Origin: Micavibrio sp. UBA1664
GTDB lineage: Bacteria; Pseudomonadota; Alphaproteobacteria; Micavibrionales; UBA1664
Direction of reading: 5' to 3'
DNA: 14,751 nt
Assembly: GCA_002320485.1 (NCBI GenBank)
Contig: DCKW01000001.1
Coordinates: forward strand, 1-14,751
Positions 1 to 8,390 of the stretch are shown in pieces (position 1 is the stretch's first letter; every line of letters starts with the position of its first letter). Both the position numbers and the translations under genes were made by a program. Below the pieces are notes generated by a model, which saw only the letters and a list, made by a program, of their open reading frames with translations, searched no databases and had not been told where the DNA came from.

Positions 1-78
1 GACCCTATATTAAAAAGCAGACTTGAATCTTTAGGCCAAGCTGTTATGAATAGCGCACATAATAAAGAAAAGAGATAG
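1..78 (+). CDS. 3' end of an unidentified protein gene (partial)
   Basis: Frame 1 is open from the window edge to a TAG at 76-78 and encodes a charged 25-residue tail that begins DPILKSRLESLG and ends in HNKEKR. The stop lies three bases before the efp ATG, which fits an operon. I do not recognise the tail. In many proteobacteria the EF-P lysylation genes (epmA, epmB) sit beside efp, so one of those is possible, but the tail does not end like EpmA as I know it. The reading is supported only by the open frame and the tight spacing. Confidence 0.5.
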   Translation, partial: DPILKSRLESLGQAVMNSAHNKEKR

Positions 79-81
79 CAC

Positions 82-648
82 ATGAAAGTTAACGCCAGTG
101 CCCTGAAAACGGGAAATATAATTGAACACGAAGGCCGCCTGCTAATGGTTATGGGTAGCGAGATTACAAAACCCGGAAAAGGTGGCGCATTTGCCACCCA
201 TACATTGCGTGATATCAGAACGGGAAGTAAGGATGTTATCCGTTTCCGCTCTCAGGAAGGCGTAGAAAAGGTCCGCTTGGATGATTATGAATGCCAGTTC
301 CTGTTTTCAGATGGTGATTTATATACATTTATGGATACCGCAACATACGAGCAATTCGAATTAAACGGAGAACTAATCGGTTATCCGAAAGTGTTCCTGC
401 AAGACGGTATGATGGTAACGGTGGAAAAATATGATGACGAGCCCTTGGCCTTGACCCTACCGGATACGGTTATTATGGAGGTTGTCGAATGCGAGCCTGT
501 GGTAAAAGGGCAAACCGCCTCCTCTTCTTACAAACCCGGCAAGCTTGAAAATGGTGAACGGGTTATGATCCCGCCGCATGTCGAGGCTGGAACAAGAATT
601 GTTCTAAAAACCGAAGATGGGTCTTATGTTGAAAGAGCGAAAGACTAA
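82..648 (+). CDS. efp: Translation elongation factor P
   Basis: EF-P binds the ribosome between the P and E sites and relieves stalling at polyproline stretches. The 188-residue length is normal for the family. The N-terminal KOW-like domain carries the loop KPGKGGAF at residues 30-37; K33 matches the lysine modified in E. coli (K34 in PGKGQAF), so lysylation by EpmA/EpmB-type enzymes is possible, though neither gene is visible here. The C-terminal OB domains end with the usual signature around residues 149-184 (YKPGKLENGERVMIPP, then GTRIVLKTEDGSYVERAK). AGAGA at 71-75 is a fair ribosome binding site six bases before the ATG. The stop TAA shares its last A with the ATG of the next gene, so the two are probably translationally coupled. 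Confidence 0.97.
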   Translation: MKVNASALKTGNIIEHEGRLLMVMGSEITKPGKGGAFATHTLRDIRTGSKDVIRFRSQEGVEKVRLDDYECQFLFSDGDLYTFMDTATYEQFELNGELIGYPKVFLQDGMMVTVEKYDDEPLALTLPDTVIMEVVECEPVVKGQTASSSYKPGKLENGERVMIPPHVEAGTRIVLKTEDGSYVERAKD

Positions 649-1445
649 TGGCTACTCCTGCAATTATCAATGTAATGTCGCGTGCGGCGGAAAAGGCTGC
701 ACGCTCACTAAAACGTGATTTTTACGAAGTTGAAAACCTTCAGATTTCAATTAAGGGACCGGGCGATTTCGTATCCGCCGCTGACAAACGTGCCGAATCC
801 ATTCTGCACGAAGAGCTATCCAAAGCGAGGCCAGAAGCAGGATTTTTAATGGAAGAAAGCGGAGAAATCAAAGGAACCGCCGACAGCCGTTTCATTATAG
901 ACCCCTTGGATGGAACCAACAATTTCCTGCATGGTGTTCCCTACTGGTGTATCTCTATAGCATTGGAAGAGCAGGGAAAAATCACAGCGGGTATTGTGCT
1001 TGACCCGATCGGTGACGAGATGTTTTACGCAACCAAGGGCGGCGGCGCATGGATGCGCGGCAACAAACGTCTGCGCGTATCGGGTCGCAAGGATCTGGGC
1101 ATGTGTCTTATCGCTTCGAATGCCCCTCTCCTTTCAAATGAGTATGATAAGCATATTGCACAAGTTAAGGCTATCCATCAACGTCAGGCAGTGCTTCGTC
1201 ATAACGGGGCTTCGGCACTTGACCTATGTTACACCGCTGCAGGCCGTTATGATGCCTTTTTTCAAGGCTCACCATCACATGGACCCAAAGCATGGGATGT
1301 GGCCGCAGGATCTTTAATCGTTCGCGAAGCCGGAGGGATGGTAACTGAAATAAACGGGCAGACAAATCCTGTTTATAATCAAAATGTTCTGGCCGCTAAC
1401 GAACATATCTATGCCCAATTAAAAGACATATTGAACGCCAAATAA
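648..1445 (+). CDS. suhB: Inositol monophosphatase family protein (SuhB-like)
   Basis: This is a Mg2+-dependent phosphatase of the inositol monophosphatase superfamily, 265 residues, the usual length. The first metal-binding motif reads DPLDGTNNF at residues 85-93, preceded by the metal-binding glutamate region MEES at 68-71. The second motif reads WDVAAGSLIVREAGG at 216-230, with D217 as the expected third ligand. The family acts on myo-inositol-1-phosphate or related sugar phosphates; SuhB in E. coli also works in rRNA antitermination, but substrate and role cannot be told from sequence. The ATG overlaps the efp stop by one base (TAATG), so this gene has no separate leader. The efp-suhB pairing is, as far as I know, common in Alphaproteobacteria. 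Confidence 0.93.
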   Translation: MATPAIINVMSRAAEKAARSLKRDFYEVENLQISIKGPGDFVSAADKRAESILHEELSKARPEAGFLMEESGEIKGTADSRFIIDPLDGTNNFLHGVPYWCISIALEEQGKITAGIVLDPIGDEMFYATKGGGAWMRGNKRLRVSGRKDLGMCLIASNAPLLSNEYDKHIAQVKAIHQRQAVLRHNGASALDLCYTAAGRYDAFFQGSPSHGPKAWDVAAGSLIVREAGGMVTEINGQTNPVYNQNVLAANEHIYAQLKDILNAK

Positions 1446-1460
1446 AACCGTGCAATTAAC

Positions 1461-1489
1461 TTGCCCCCTTTGTCCAATACTGTTGTAAT
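1461..1489 (+). promoter_or_regulatory. Possible promoter for a leaderless transcript
   Basis: TTGCCC at 1461-1466 and TGTAAT at 1484-1489 are separated by exactly 17 bases and match the sigma-70-type consensus at 4/6 and 5/6 positions. Transcription would begin about seven bases downstream, at or next to the ATG at 1496. The downstream gene has no visible Shine-Dalgarno sequence, as a leaderless message would predict. This is a pattern match only; short matches like this arise by chance in AT-rich DNA. Confidence 0.35.
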
Positions 1490-2380
1490 ATGCCGATGCG
1501 TTATTTTATCGGCATATTTGTTTTGTTTACAGCCTTTCCTGTCTTGCTAGCGCATGCTCAATTGCCGACACCATCCCAAAAACCTGACAGAGCGATAAAC
1601 GTCACGACATCGGTTACATCAGTAAAACCGAAAGCCCTGATAATCCGCCCTAGCCAAAAACCTCAAGGTAATGACAAAAGCGGTAGGTTCAATATGGTTA
1701 ATCCGAATTATGTTTTCAGCGCAAATAAAGCAAATGTGCCCGACGGTTCGATTTTACCGCCTGCCCTTCCACTTTCAAAATCCAGGATGATAACCGCACC
1801 CCGAATAATTGGCGGCGTTATTACACCTGCGGCCAAACCTCTTGTTATAACACCCGACTCGCGGGAACGTATAAAATCGTCAGGGAATTTCGATGATCAG
1901 GTCATTGTACGTTATACCGATAATGATGTTGAGGACCGAATGGCAGGCAGCCGCGGCGAATATATAGACGTACAACGTTTGCCGGCACAACCGCATATTC
2001 GTATTCGTGAAACCAATGATAGTTCGCCTTTTCAAACAGCCAGCCTGCCCAAGGCAGATAAAGAATCCGATCAGGAGCCTGTGATTATTTTCTTCAAAGA
2101 AAAATCCTCCGATCTTGAGGTCGGACAAATGGAAATTCTGGAAAAAGATATTTTCAGCATCTTAAGACGCAATGGTGCTTTAAAAGCATCTGTGAACGGC
2201 TATGCCGACAATGAGGGTGGAGGAAAAACCCCCGACCAACTATCCATGAGCCGCGCTTTATTGATCAGTGAATACCTCGTTGAGAAGGGTATTGGCTCAG
2301 AAAGAATTCAGGCTCGTGCCATGGGACAAAACACCCCTATTAGTCCAAGAAATCGTGTTGATGTCATTATTCATCGTTAA
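1490..2380 (+). CDS. Secreted OmpA-domain protein, probable peptidoglycan binding
   Basis: The protein has 296 residues. A signal peptide covers residues 1-23, with an AHA|Q signal peptidase I site and no lipobox cysteine. Residues 24-195 are a proline-rich, low-complexity region in which the word PSQKP occurs twice (28-32 and 54-58). Residues 197-296 form an OmpA C-terminal-like domain: VIIFFKEKSSDL at the start, NGYADNEGG around D240, LSMSRALLISEYLVEKGI, RIQARAMGQNTP, and NRVDVIIHR at the end. D240 and the arginines at 287/289 sit where this family contacts diaminopimelate. It is therefore probably a periplasmic protein that holds peptidoglycan; there is no beta-barrel. The start could be the ATG at 1490 or 1496; neither has a ribosome binding site, and the possible promoter upstream favours 1496. 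Confidence 0.82.
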   Translation: MPMRYFIGIFVLFTAFPVLLAHAQLPTPSQKPDRAINVTTSVTSVKPKALIIRPSQKPQGNDKSGRFNMVNPNYVFSANKANVPDGSILPPALPLSKSRMITAPRIIGGVITPAAKPLVITPDSRERIKSSGNFDDQVIVRYTDNDVEDRMAGSRGEYIDVQRLPAQPHIRIRETNDSSPFQTASLPKADKESDQEPVIIFFKEKSSDLEVGQMEILEKDIFSILRRNGALKASVNGYADNEGGGKTPDQLSMSRALLISEYLVEKGIGSERIQARAMGQNTPISPRNRVDVIIHR

Positions 2381-2497
2381 AACCGTCTAACATGTGAATA
2401 ACTGCCTGTTTCGAACCAATTAAAATTTGACAAAAACCCTTTAAATGCGCTTATTTCAAGGGTATTTAGAATTACAAACAAGAAAGCGTTAAATGTT

Positions 2498-3256
2498 ATG
2501 AAAACAGGAATTATTTCGATTATTGTGTGTCTGGCTGTATTGGGAGGCGCTGTTGCCTTTATGAACTGGCGGGCGCAGGATGCGGGTGATCGTATCGATA
2601 CAGTTAACGAAGAGTATAACAATAATGATGTCGTTGTTGCTCAGGAACAACCCGCCGAAATCGAATATAGTGAAAATGAAACGACAACCGAAAACACAAT
2701 TACAGTGCAATCTTCATTTCCTGCAACGACAGATAACGGAAATCTTGTTATAGGATCTGAAGATGCACCGGTAACGATTACCGAATTCAGCTCTCTTTCC
2801 TGTAATCACTGTGCTTCATTTCATAAAAATACGCTAGGCGATTTAAAAAAGGATTATGTTGATACAGGCATGGTCAAATTCGTTTTTCGTGATTTTCCGA
2901 CTAACAAACCCGCCATGGATGCGGCAAAGTTATTAAAATGCGTTGATATTGATGAACGTTACGATTTTATGAATTTGCTTTTTGAACAACAATTGCAATG
3001 GGCTTTATCCTCTGCAGATCACCGTCAAAAACTCATGCAATATGCCGCGCTTTTGGGTATGCCCAATGACAAGGCTGAGGCCTGCATGAATGATATGGAT
3101 GTTGATAATGAAATCATCAAAGGACTTCAGGAGGCCAACGCCGAATACGGAGTTGATTCCACGCCGACATTTGTTATTAATCCTGGAGAAAAAACCCTTG
3201 TTGGCGCCCGTCCTTATGGTGATTTTTCGACTGAAATCGAATCCCTGACAAAATAG
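2498..3256 (+). CDS. DsbA-like thioredoxin-fold protein, exported
   Basis: This 252-residue thiol oxidoreductase has an N-terminal hydrophobic segment (about 4-23) acting as signal or anchor, an acidic low-complexity spacer (about 30-80), and a DsbA-type thioredoxin fold. The active site is CNHC at 102-105 and the cis-proline loop is STPTF at 221-225. Two further cysteines, C148 and C196, lie in the helical insert and may form a second disulfide. It presumably makes or isomerises disulfides in periplasmic proteins. A gene of this type directly before smc is a known arrangement in Alphaproteobacteria; only 16 bases separate them, so they are probably co-transcribed. The ATG at 2498 is used because the ATG at 2493 runs into a stop after one codon; the purine stretch AAGAAAG at about 2480-2486 is a weak ribosome binding site. 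Confidence 0.88.
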   Translation: MKTGIISIIVCLAVLGGAVAFMNWRAQDAGDRIDTVNEEYNNNDVVVAQEQPAEIEYSENETTTENTITVQSSFPATTDNGNLVIGSEDAPVTITEFSSLSCNHCASFHKNTLGDLKKDYVDTGMVKFVFRDFPTNKPAMDAAKLLKCVDIDERYDFMNLLFEQQLQWALSSADHRQKLMQYAALLGMPNDKAEACMNDMDVDNEIIKGLQEANAEYGVDSTPTFVINPGEKTLVGARPYGDFSTEIESLTK

Positions 3257-3272
3257 GTAAGGCGCTCGCACC

Positions 3273-6200
3273 TTGGTTCATTTTTCAAAATTAAAACTTT
3301 ACGGTTTTAAAAGCTTTGTTGACAAAACAGAGCTTGAAATCGGGCCGGGACTGAACGGCATTGTCGGGCCGAACGGATGTGGTAAATCCAATCTTGTTGA
3401 AGCCTTGCGCTGGGTAATGGGTGAAAAATCCGCAAAGAACATGCGCGGTGGCGGTATGGAGGATGTTATTTTTGCAGGAACCTCAAAACGCCCTGCCCGA
3501 AATATGGCCGAAGTTACCGTCGTCATGAATAATGAGGACGGAAGCGCACCCGCCCCTTTTAATGCGACAACAGAAATTGAAATCAACCGCCGCATTGAAA
3601 AAGATAAGGGATCGCAATACCGCGTGAATGGAAAGGCCGTCCGCGCCCGCGATGTCAATCTTCTGTTTGCCGATACAATGACAGGTGCGAACTCCCCCGC
3701 TCTGGTATCACAAGGTCGTATCACAGAAATTATCTCGGCAAAACCATCTGACCGTCGCCGGATTTTAGAAGAATCTGCCGGAATTAGCGGTCTGCATACC
3801 CGCCGCCATGAAGCCGAATTACGCCTGCGTGCCGCAGAACAGAATTTGACCCGCCTGAACGACAGCCTCAACGATATGAGAAATCGTTTGTCTAGTCTGA
3901 AAAGACAGGCGCGGCAGGCCGAACGTTACAAAGAATTGAATGATGCCATTCGCCGTCTCGATCTTGCATTAAGCTGGGGAGAGTGGTCTGCCATTTATCA
4001 AAAAATCAAAACCGACAGGCAGGCCTTTGCCGAGCATAATGAGGCCGTTCAACTTGCGCTACAGGAAACCAAATCCTTGACTGTAAAGGTGGATGATCTT
4101 GAAAAAAACCTGCCGCATAAACGCAAACAATCCATGGAGGCACAGGTAGCATTACAAAATCTCCGTATCTCTTTAGAAAGGCTGGAACAGGATATAGAAG
4201 CCAAAGCCAAAGGATTGCAGGAAACACTTCAGGCTCAAACCCAGTTGGATGAAGATAACCGTTTTACAGCCAGTCAGTACACACAGATGCAAGCCGATTT
4301 GCAACAGGCCCGAACCGATCTGGAAACCACAACACAAGAGGCGGCCACCCTGCCCGAACAAATTATTGCCGGCGAAAAAACACTTTTGAATATTCAAGAA
4401 CGCCACAGCACTTTAACATCCGAAAAGCAGACATTGGAAACCGCGATTGCCGTCGCGGCGGAATCATGCAACGCCATTGAAAGAGAAGTAACCTCCCTTC
4501 GTCATTCTGAGGAGAAAATTATCAGTAATATTAATATTCTCGAGGAATCACTTACGGAAACCATCAGTAAAATTGAAATACTTGAAAACTCGCCGGAACG
4601 CTTGATCAACATTGCCGATTTTGAAAAATCGATTGAAACGTTGAACGATCAAATTAAAAAACAGCAAACCGACATTCATGATCTGCAAGATAAATGCAAT
4701 ACGCGCAATGCGGATAAAGACACTTTTAATACTGACTTATCGTCATTGCGTGGTGAGTTGAGCGGTCTGGAATCCCTACTGGATCGCAGTATGCAGACGG
4801 ATATGATACCTGAGGGAGAAAACGCATTATTCAACCATCTGAATGTTAAAGACGGTTATGAAAAGGCGGTGTCTTCAGTTCTCGGCTCTTGGATCATGAT
4901 GGCCGGAACATCGAAGGATGCTTCCGTTTACTGGTCGGACAATGCCGCACATATTCCTACTCCTAATGATACCTTGCCATTACTGGATTTTATCGATGCA
5001 CCAGTATCCCTGCATCCGTTTTTAAAGTCCGTCGGTTATGTGGATACATTGCCTCCTACTCTTCCTGTTCTTAACGGGGGCCAGATGATTGTGGCAAAGG
5101 ACGGATCTTTTGCAAGATGGGATGGGTTGGTCGTAAAAGGGGTTGCCGCAAATCAAACAGATCAGGCGGGACTTATTCTTGAACAAAAAAACCGTGTAAA
5201 CAAGATACAGGAAGAGATCAACAAGAAACAGGCTGACTTTGAAAAAATTGATGCCGACCTTGATAAAATTGAAGAGAAATTAAAAGCATATTCTGAAATC
5301 CTGACGGAACAGCAGGATAAGAAAACAATAACTGAAAATACCATGCGCGAAACCCGCTTTCAGCAGGAGCGTATTTCCGACCAACTGACTTCCCTAGCCG
5401 AAAAACATCAAGAGCAGTCCTTGCGCCTCTCCCAAAACAGGGGCGAACATACCGAAATCCGGACACAGCTTACGACCCTGCAATCACAACTACATAACGA
5501 TGAAGATCAAGCTATAGATGAACGCAAACAGGAAATCGCGACACTGACCGATAAAATTGCAAATGTGTCGCGTGAAATGGATGAAGCGCGACAATCACTA
5601 GCTAATTTTAATCAATATAGGGAAGCCGCCGAACAAAAAACGAAGCATTTACAAAATCAAATCGAACGCTACGACTCTGAAAGCCAAAAACTGGCCTTGC
5701 GTCTTCAGGATTTTGAGGGACGCAGTAAGGCAATAGAATCCCGAATTTCCGATTACAAAACACAAAATGACGAACAATCGGAACAAAAACGTGAAGAATT
5801 GTTATCACAAATAGCTGAGTGTGAATCTTCGGCACAAGATGTACAAATATCGTTGGAAAATCAGGAAGCCGACTACAGAAAAATCCAGACACAATTGAGA
5901 GAGGCAGAGGCCAACGCCGCGCTTGCCCGCGAACATCGTGCGACCGCACAGGCTAATGTTTCTAATTCAGAAAATGATTTAAAGCGTCTTTCTGATGATA
6001 TTAGCGAGAATTTCGAACTAACTCCTCAAGCTTTAGAAGAGCAAGTCTACTCGCTTTTTGATGAAAAAATTCCTGATTTGACTGAATTGCAAAATGAAAA
6101 GGATATTGTCGTACGCCAACGCGATTCGATTGGCCCGGTTAATTTGCGTGCGGCAATCGAATGTCAGGAGACAGAAAGCGAACTGGCCACTCTTGAAAAC

Positions 6201-6761
6201 GAATATAATGATCTGACACAAGCAATTGAGCAATTGCGCGGTGGTATAGCAAAATTAAACCGTGAAGCCAAAGAACGCCTTGCAATAGCCTTCCAACGTG
6301 TGGATTTACATTTCCAACGTTTGTTTACGGAATTATTTCAAGGCGGAAAAGCCTATTTACAGATGATTCAATCGGATGATCCGCTAGAATCCGGATTGGA
6401 AATTTTTGCTCAACCACCCGGTAAAGCGTTGCAAAAACTATCGTTGCTTTCAGGCGGTGAACAAACCTTAACCGCAACCGCACTCATTTTTGCCATGTTT
6501 TTGACCAATCCTTCCCCTATTTGCGTGTTGGATGAAATTGATGCGCCTTTGGATGATGCGAACGTGGACCGCATATGCTCATTAATGGAAAAAATCGTCG
6601 AAGAGACTGCCACAAGGTTTATAGTTATCACGCACCACCGGATGACAATGGCACGTATGAATCGCCTTTACGGTGTCACGATGGGTGAACGCGGTGTTTC
6701 ACAACTTGTGTCCGTTGATTTGGCGATGCAGGAAGAAATGGATCTTGCAGAAAACGCATAA
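3273..6761 (+). CDS. smc: Chromosome segregation ATPase SMC
   Basis: This 1162-residue protein has the full SMC layout. The N-terminal ATPase half has Walker A GPNGCGKS at 32-39 and Q-loop glutamine Q147 in SPALVSQGRI. Long heptad-rich coiled coils follow (about 165-505 and 640-985), flanking a hinge at about 511-625 with the glycine-rich stretch before WDGLVVKG. The C-terminal half has the signature SGGEQ at 1060-1064 and Walker B ending VLDEID, with catalytic E1088. SMC dimers with ScpA/ScpB load on DNA and compact and separate the chromosome; scpA and scpB are not in the window. The start must be the TTG at 3273: the in-frame stop at 3258-3260 leaves only four codons before it, none a start codon, and the next ATG is at residue 49, past Walker A. 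AAGG at 3259-3262 serves as ribosome binding site. Confidence 0.97.
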   Translation: MVHFSKLKLYGFKSFVDKTELEIGPGLNGIVGPNGCGKSNLVEALRWVMGEKSAKNMRGGGMEDVIFAGTSKRPARNMAEVTVVMNNEDGSAPAPFNATTEIEINRRIEKDKGSQYRVNGKAVRARDVNLLFADTMTGANSPALVSQGRITEIISAKPSDRRRILEESAGISGLHTRRHEAELRLRAAEQNLTRLNDSLNDMRNRLSSLKRQARQAERYKELNDAIRRLDLALSWGEWSAIYQKIKTDRQAFAEHNEAVQLALQETKSLTVKVDDLEKNLPHKRKQSMEAQVALQNLRISLERLEQDIEAKAKGLQETLQAQTQLDEDNRFTASQYTQMQADLQQARTDLETTTQEAATLPEQIIAGEKTLLNIQERHSTLTSEKQTLETAIAVAAESCNAIEREVTSLRHSEEKIISNINILEESLTETISKIEILENSPERLINIADFEKSIETLNDQIKKQQTDIHDLQDKCNTRNADKDTFNTDLSSLRGELSGLESLLDRSMQTDMIPEGENALFNHLNVKDGYEKAVSSVLGSWIMMAGTSKDASVYWSDNAAHIPTPNDTLPLLDFIDAPVSLHPFLKSVGYVDTLPPTLPVLNGGQMIVAKDGSFARWDGLVVKGVAANQTDQAGLILEQKNRVNKIQEEINKKQADFEKIDADLDKIEEKLKAYSEILTEQQDKKTITENTMRETRFQQERISDQLTSLAEKHQEQSLRLSQNRGEHTEIRTQLTTLQSQLHNDEDQAIDERKQEIATLTDKIANVSREMDEARQSLANFNQYREAAEQKTKHLQNQIERYDSESQKLALRLQDFEGRSKAIESRISDYKTQNDEQSEQKREELLSQIAECESSAQDVQISLENQEADYRKIQTQLREAEANAALAREHRATAQANVSNSENDLKRLSDDISENFELTPQALEEQVYSLFDEKIPDLTELQNEKDIVVRQRDSIGPVNLRAAIECQETESELATLENEYNDLTQAIEQLRGGIAKLNREAKERLAIAFQRVDLHFQRLFTELFQGGKAYLQMIQSDDPLESGLEIFAQPPGKALQKLSLLSGGEQTLTATALIFAMFLTNPSPICVLDEIDAPLDDANVDRICSLMEKIVEETATRFIVITHHRMTMARMNRLYGVTMGERGVSQLVSVDLAMQEEMDLAENA

Positions 6762-6806
6762 GTCAATTAAGCAAAAACATTTTACTTCACCATTTTAATA
6801 TGTTAA

Positions 6807-6818
6807 TTATTTAAATAA
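6807..6818. repeat. 12-bp perfect palindrome in an AT-rich leader
   Basis: TTATTTAAATAA reads the same on both strands and ends four bases before the AGGAG ribosome binding site of the next gene. The surrounding spacer, 6762-6833, is very AT-rich. It separates smc from the unknown gene and atp operon and is the likeliest place for a promoter between them, but I could not find a convincing -35/-10 pair. The palindrome could be a regulator site or a result of base composition. Confidence 0.45.
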
Positions 6819-6833
6819 ATATAGGAGAATTAG

Positions 6834-7265
6834 ATGAGTTTTTCGGAAGATAACCGTCAGGAGAACCGGGCTCAGGCCATCGTTAAAATGGGAAAGTGGC
6901 ATTCAGGGGAATTTCATAGAACATTTACCCAAAATGCCCGCATGCCTCATAAGATTACGGCACACATGCGTGGCACGATTGACGAAGAATCGGCTACCAC
7001 CATCCTGAGCCTGCAGTCATTATTGAAAAAGGAGATACCCGGAACTTATCCCGTAACTTCGATACAGAGGCAGACAGACAAAAGTGATTATCTTTTAACA
7101 CTAGGGGCTGATTTTACCAGACGAGATATGGACAGTGTAGAAAGACAATTACAGGAGTTAAAAAGAGATTTGGGAGATGCTGTCTTGGGAATAACGACTA
7201 CAAATAATTGTGCGACAAACTATACAACGGGAAGAAATGCGCGGCATACCCGTTTCTCCAGATAA
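6834..7265 (+). CDS. Conserved-looking soluble protein of unknown function
   Basis: I do not recognise this 143-residue protein. It is supported as a gene by AGGAG at 6823-6827, six bases before the ATG, by the only long open frame in the stretch, and by its fit between smc and atpI on the same strand. It has no signal peptide or membrane segment. It is polar and rich in Arg and Lys, with one cysteine (C126). Residues about 51-110 look like an alpha/beta mix with predicted amphipathic helices (EESATTILSLQSLLKKE and RRDMDSVERQLQELKRDL). The basic tail, residues 134-143, ends in RHTRFSR and may be disordered. The stop is 12 bases before the atpI ATG, so the gene is probably co-transcribed with the ATP synthase genes, which does not by itself show a role in that complex. 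Confidence 0.75.
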   Translation: MSFSEDNRQENRAQAIVKMGKWHSGEFHRTFTQNARMPHKITAHMRGTIDEESATTILSLQSLLKKEIPGTYPVTSIQRQTDKSDYLLTLGADFTRRDMDSVERQLQELKRDLGDAVLGITTTNNCATNYTTGRNARHTRFSR

Positions 7266-7277
7266 CGAGAAAACATT

Positions 7278-7619
7278 ATGAACGATCAGGATTCCAGATT
7301 AAAACGTATTCGCAAGGATTTGGCAGACATAAAATCCACAGAAAATACGAAAGAAAAAAAGCAAATTGAAAAGGATGAGGACAGCGAATCCATGGCCGTG
7401 GGCTTACGTGCCGGGGCCGAACTTGTAACCTCTATCGCTGCAGGAGGACTGATCGGATATTGGTTGGATAACTGGCTTGAAACAAAGCCGATTTTTTTGA
7501 TTGCAATGTTGTTATTAGGTGTTATAACAGGCTTCGTTAATGTCTGGCGCACCACCCGCAATATCGGGTATCAGGTCGGATATAAGGATATTAAGAAAAA
7601 CGATAAAGAGAATATTTAA
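7278..7619 (+). CDS. atpI: ATP synthase accessory protein AtpI
   Basis: This is a 113-residue member of the small AtpI/AtpZ-type family, encoded first in many atp operons and thought to help assemble the c-ring. Residues 1-38 are charged and cytoplasmic. Two membrane helices follow (about 43-65 and 70-90), joined by a short loop with the family pattern G-x3-GYWLDNWLETKP, and the second ends in GFVNVWR. The basic tail faces the cytoplasm. Position immediately before atpB agrees with the call. GAGA at 7267-7270 lies seven bases before the ATG. Some annotations would call this a putative F0F1-ATPase subunit (Ca2+/Mg2+ transporter). Confidence 0.9.
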   Translation: MNDQDSRLKRIRKDLADIKSTENTKEKKQIEKDEDSESMAVGLRAGAELVTSIAAGGLIGYWLDNWLETKPIFLIAMLLLGVITGFVNVWRTTRNIGYQVGYKDIKKNDKENI

Positions 7620-7639
7620 TTTAAGGACCTGACTAGACT

Positions 7640-8365
7640 ATGGCCGATCCGCTACATCAATTTGAAATCATCCCTCTTGTTCCTTTAAATATCGCCGGTG
7701 TTGATGTCTCTTTTACAAATTCATCCCTTTGGATGATGATTGCCATTCTTATCTCTATAGTATTTATGACGATCGTCACTAAAAGGCCCGCTATGGTTCC
7801 TGGGCGCATGCAGGTATTTGCCGAAACGCTTTACGAGTTTATTGCGGGAATGGTGCGTGACAATATCGGGTCACGCGGTCGTGAATATTTCCCGCTTATT
7901 TTTACAATTTTTGTTGTTGTTCTCTTGGGTAATATGTTGGGTATGATCCCCTATTCTTTTACTTACACGTCGCATATCGCCGTAACGATGGGATTGGCAC
8001 TCTCCATTTTTATTTTCGTAACAATTTTGGGATTTGTAAAACACGGCCTGCATTTTTTCAGCCTGTTTTGCCCTGCCGGTGTACCGTTTTTCCTGATGCC
8101 GCTTATTATTCCAATCGAAATCATATCCTATATGATCCGTCCCGTTACATTATCCGTTCGTTTATTTGCCAACATGATGGCGGGACACCTGATGCTGAAA
8201 GTGTTTGCAGGTTTCAGTATTGCTATGGGTGTAGGTCTGGGACTGGCCCCGATGTTTTTCAACGTGGCCCTGATCGGGTTTGAATTCCTGATCGCGTTTT
8301 TACAAGCCTATGTTTTTACCATTTTGAGCTGTATTTACCTCAAAGACGCTATTGAACTTCACTAA
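7640..8365 (+). CDS. atpB: ATP synthase F0 subunit a
   Basis: Subunit a is the stator half-channel protein that passes protons to the c-ring. It has 241 residues and about five to six membrane helices. The essential arginine is R174 in VTLSVRLFANMMAGH (R210 in E. coli). The last helix carries FEFLIAFLQAYVFTIL at 214-229, with E215 and Q222 in the places of known channel residues. The LFANMMAGH wording, as against LFGNMYAGE in E. coli, is what I expect from Alphaproteobacteria and mitochondria. AAGGA at 7623-7627 is the ribosome binding site, 12 bases from the ATG, rather far. It sits between atpI and atpE. Confidence 0.97.
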   Translation: MADPLHQFEIIPLVPLNIAGVDVSFTNSSLWMMIAILISIVFMTIVTKRPAMVPGRMQVFAETLYEFIAGMVRDNIGSRGREYFPLIFTIFVVVLLGNMLGMIPYSFTYTSHIAVTMGLALSIFIFVTILGFVKHGLHFFSLFCPAGVPFFLMPLIIPIEIISYMIRPVTLSVRLFANMMAGHLMLKVFAGFSIAMGVGLGLAPMFFNVALIGFEFLIAFLQAYVFTILSCIYLKDAIELH

Positions 8366-8390
8366 GTTTTGTGGTGTATTGCGGGTGATT

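Noticed and set aside
2427..2472. TTGACA at 2427-2432 and TAGAAT at 2467-2472 before the DsbA-like gene as a promoter, plus the repeat ACCCTT/AAGGGT at 2436-2441 and 2458-2463.
   Set aside because: The two boxes are 34 bases apart and neither has a good partner at 16-18 bases. The repeat is only 6 bp with a 16-base loop. A promoter in this 117-base gap is likely, but I cannot place it.
3299..3871. A 190-codon open frame on the - strand inside the start of smc.
   Set aside because: It lies opposite the highly conserved SMC ATPase region, is rich in Arg, Ser and Pro as mirror frames of such genes are, and matches no family I know.
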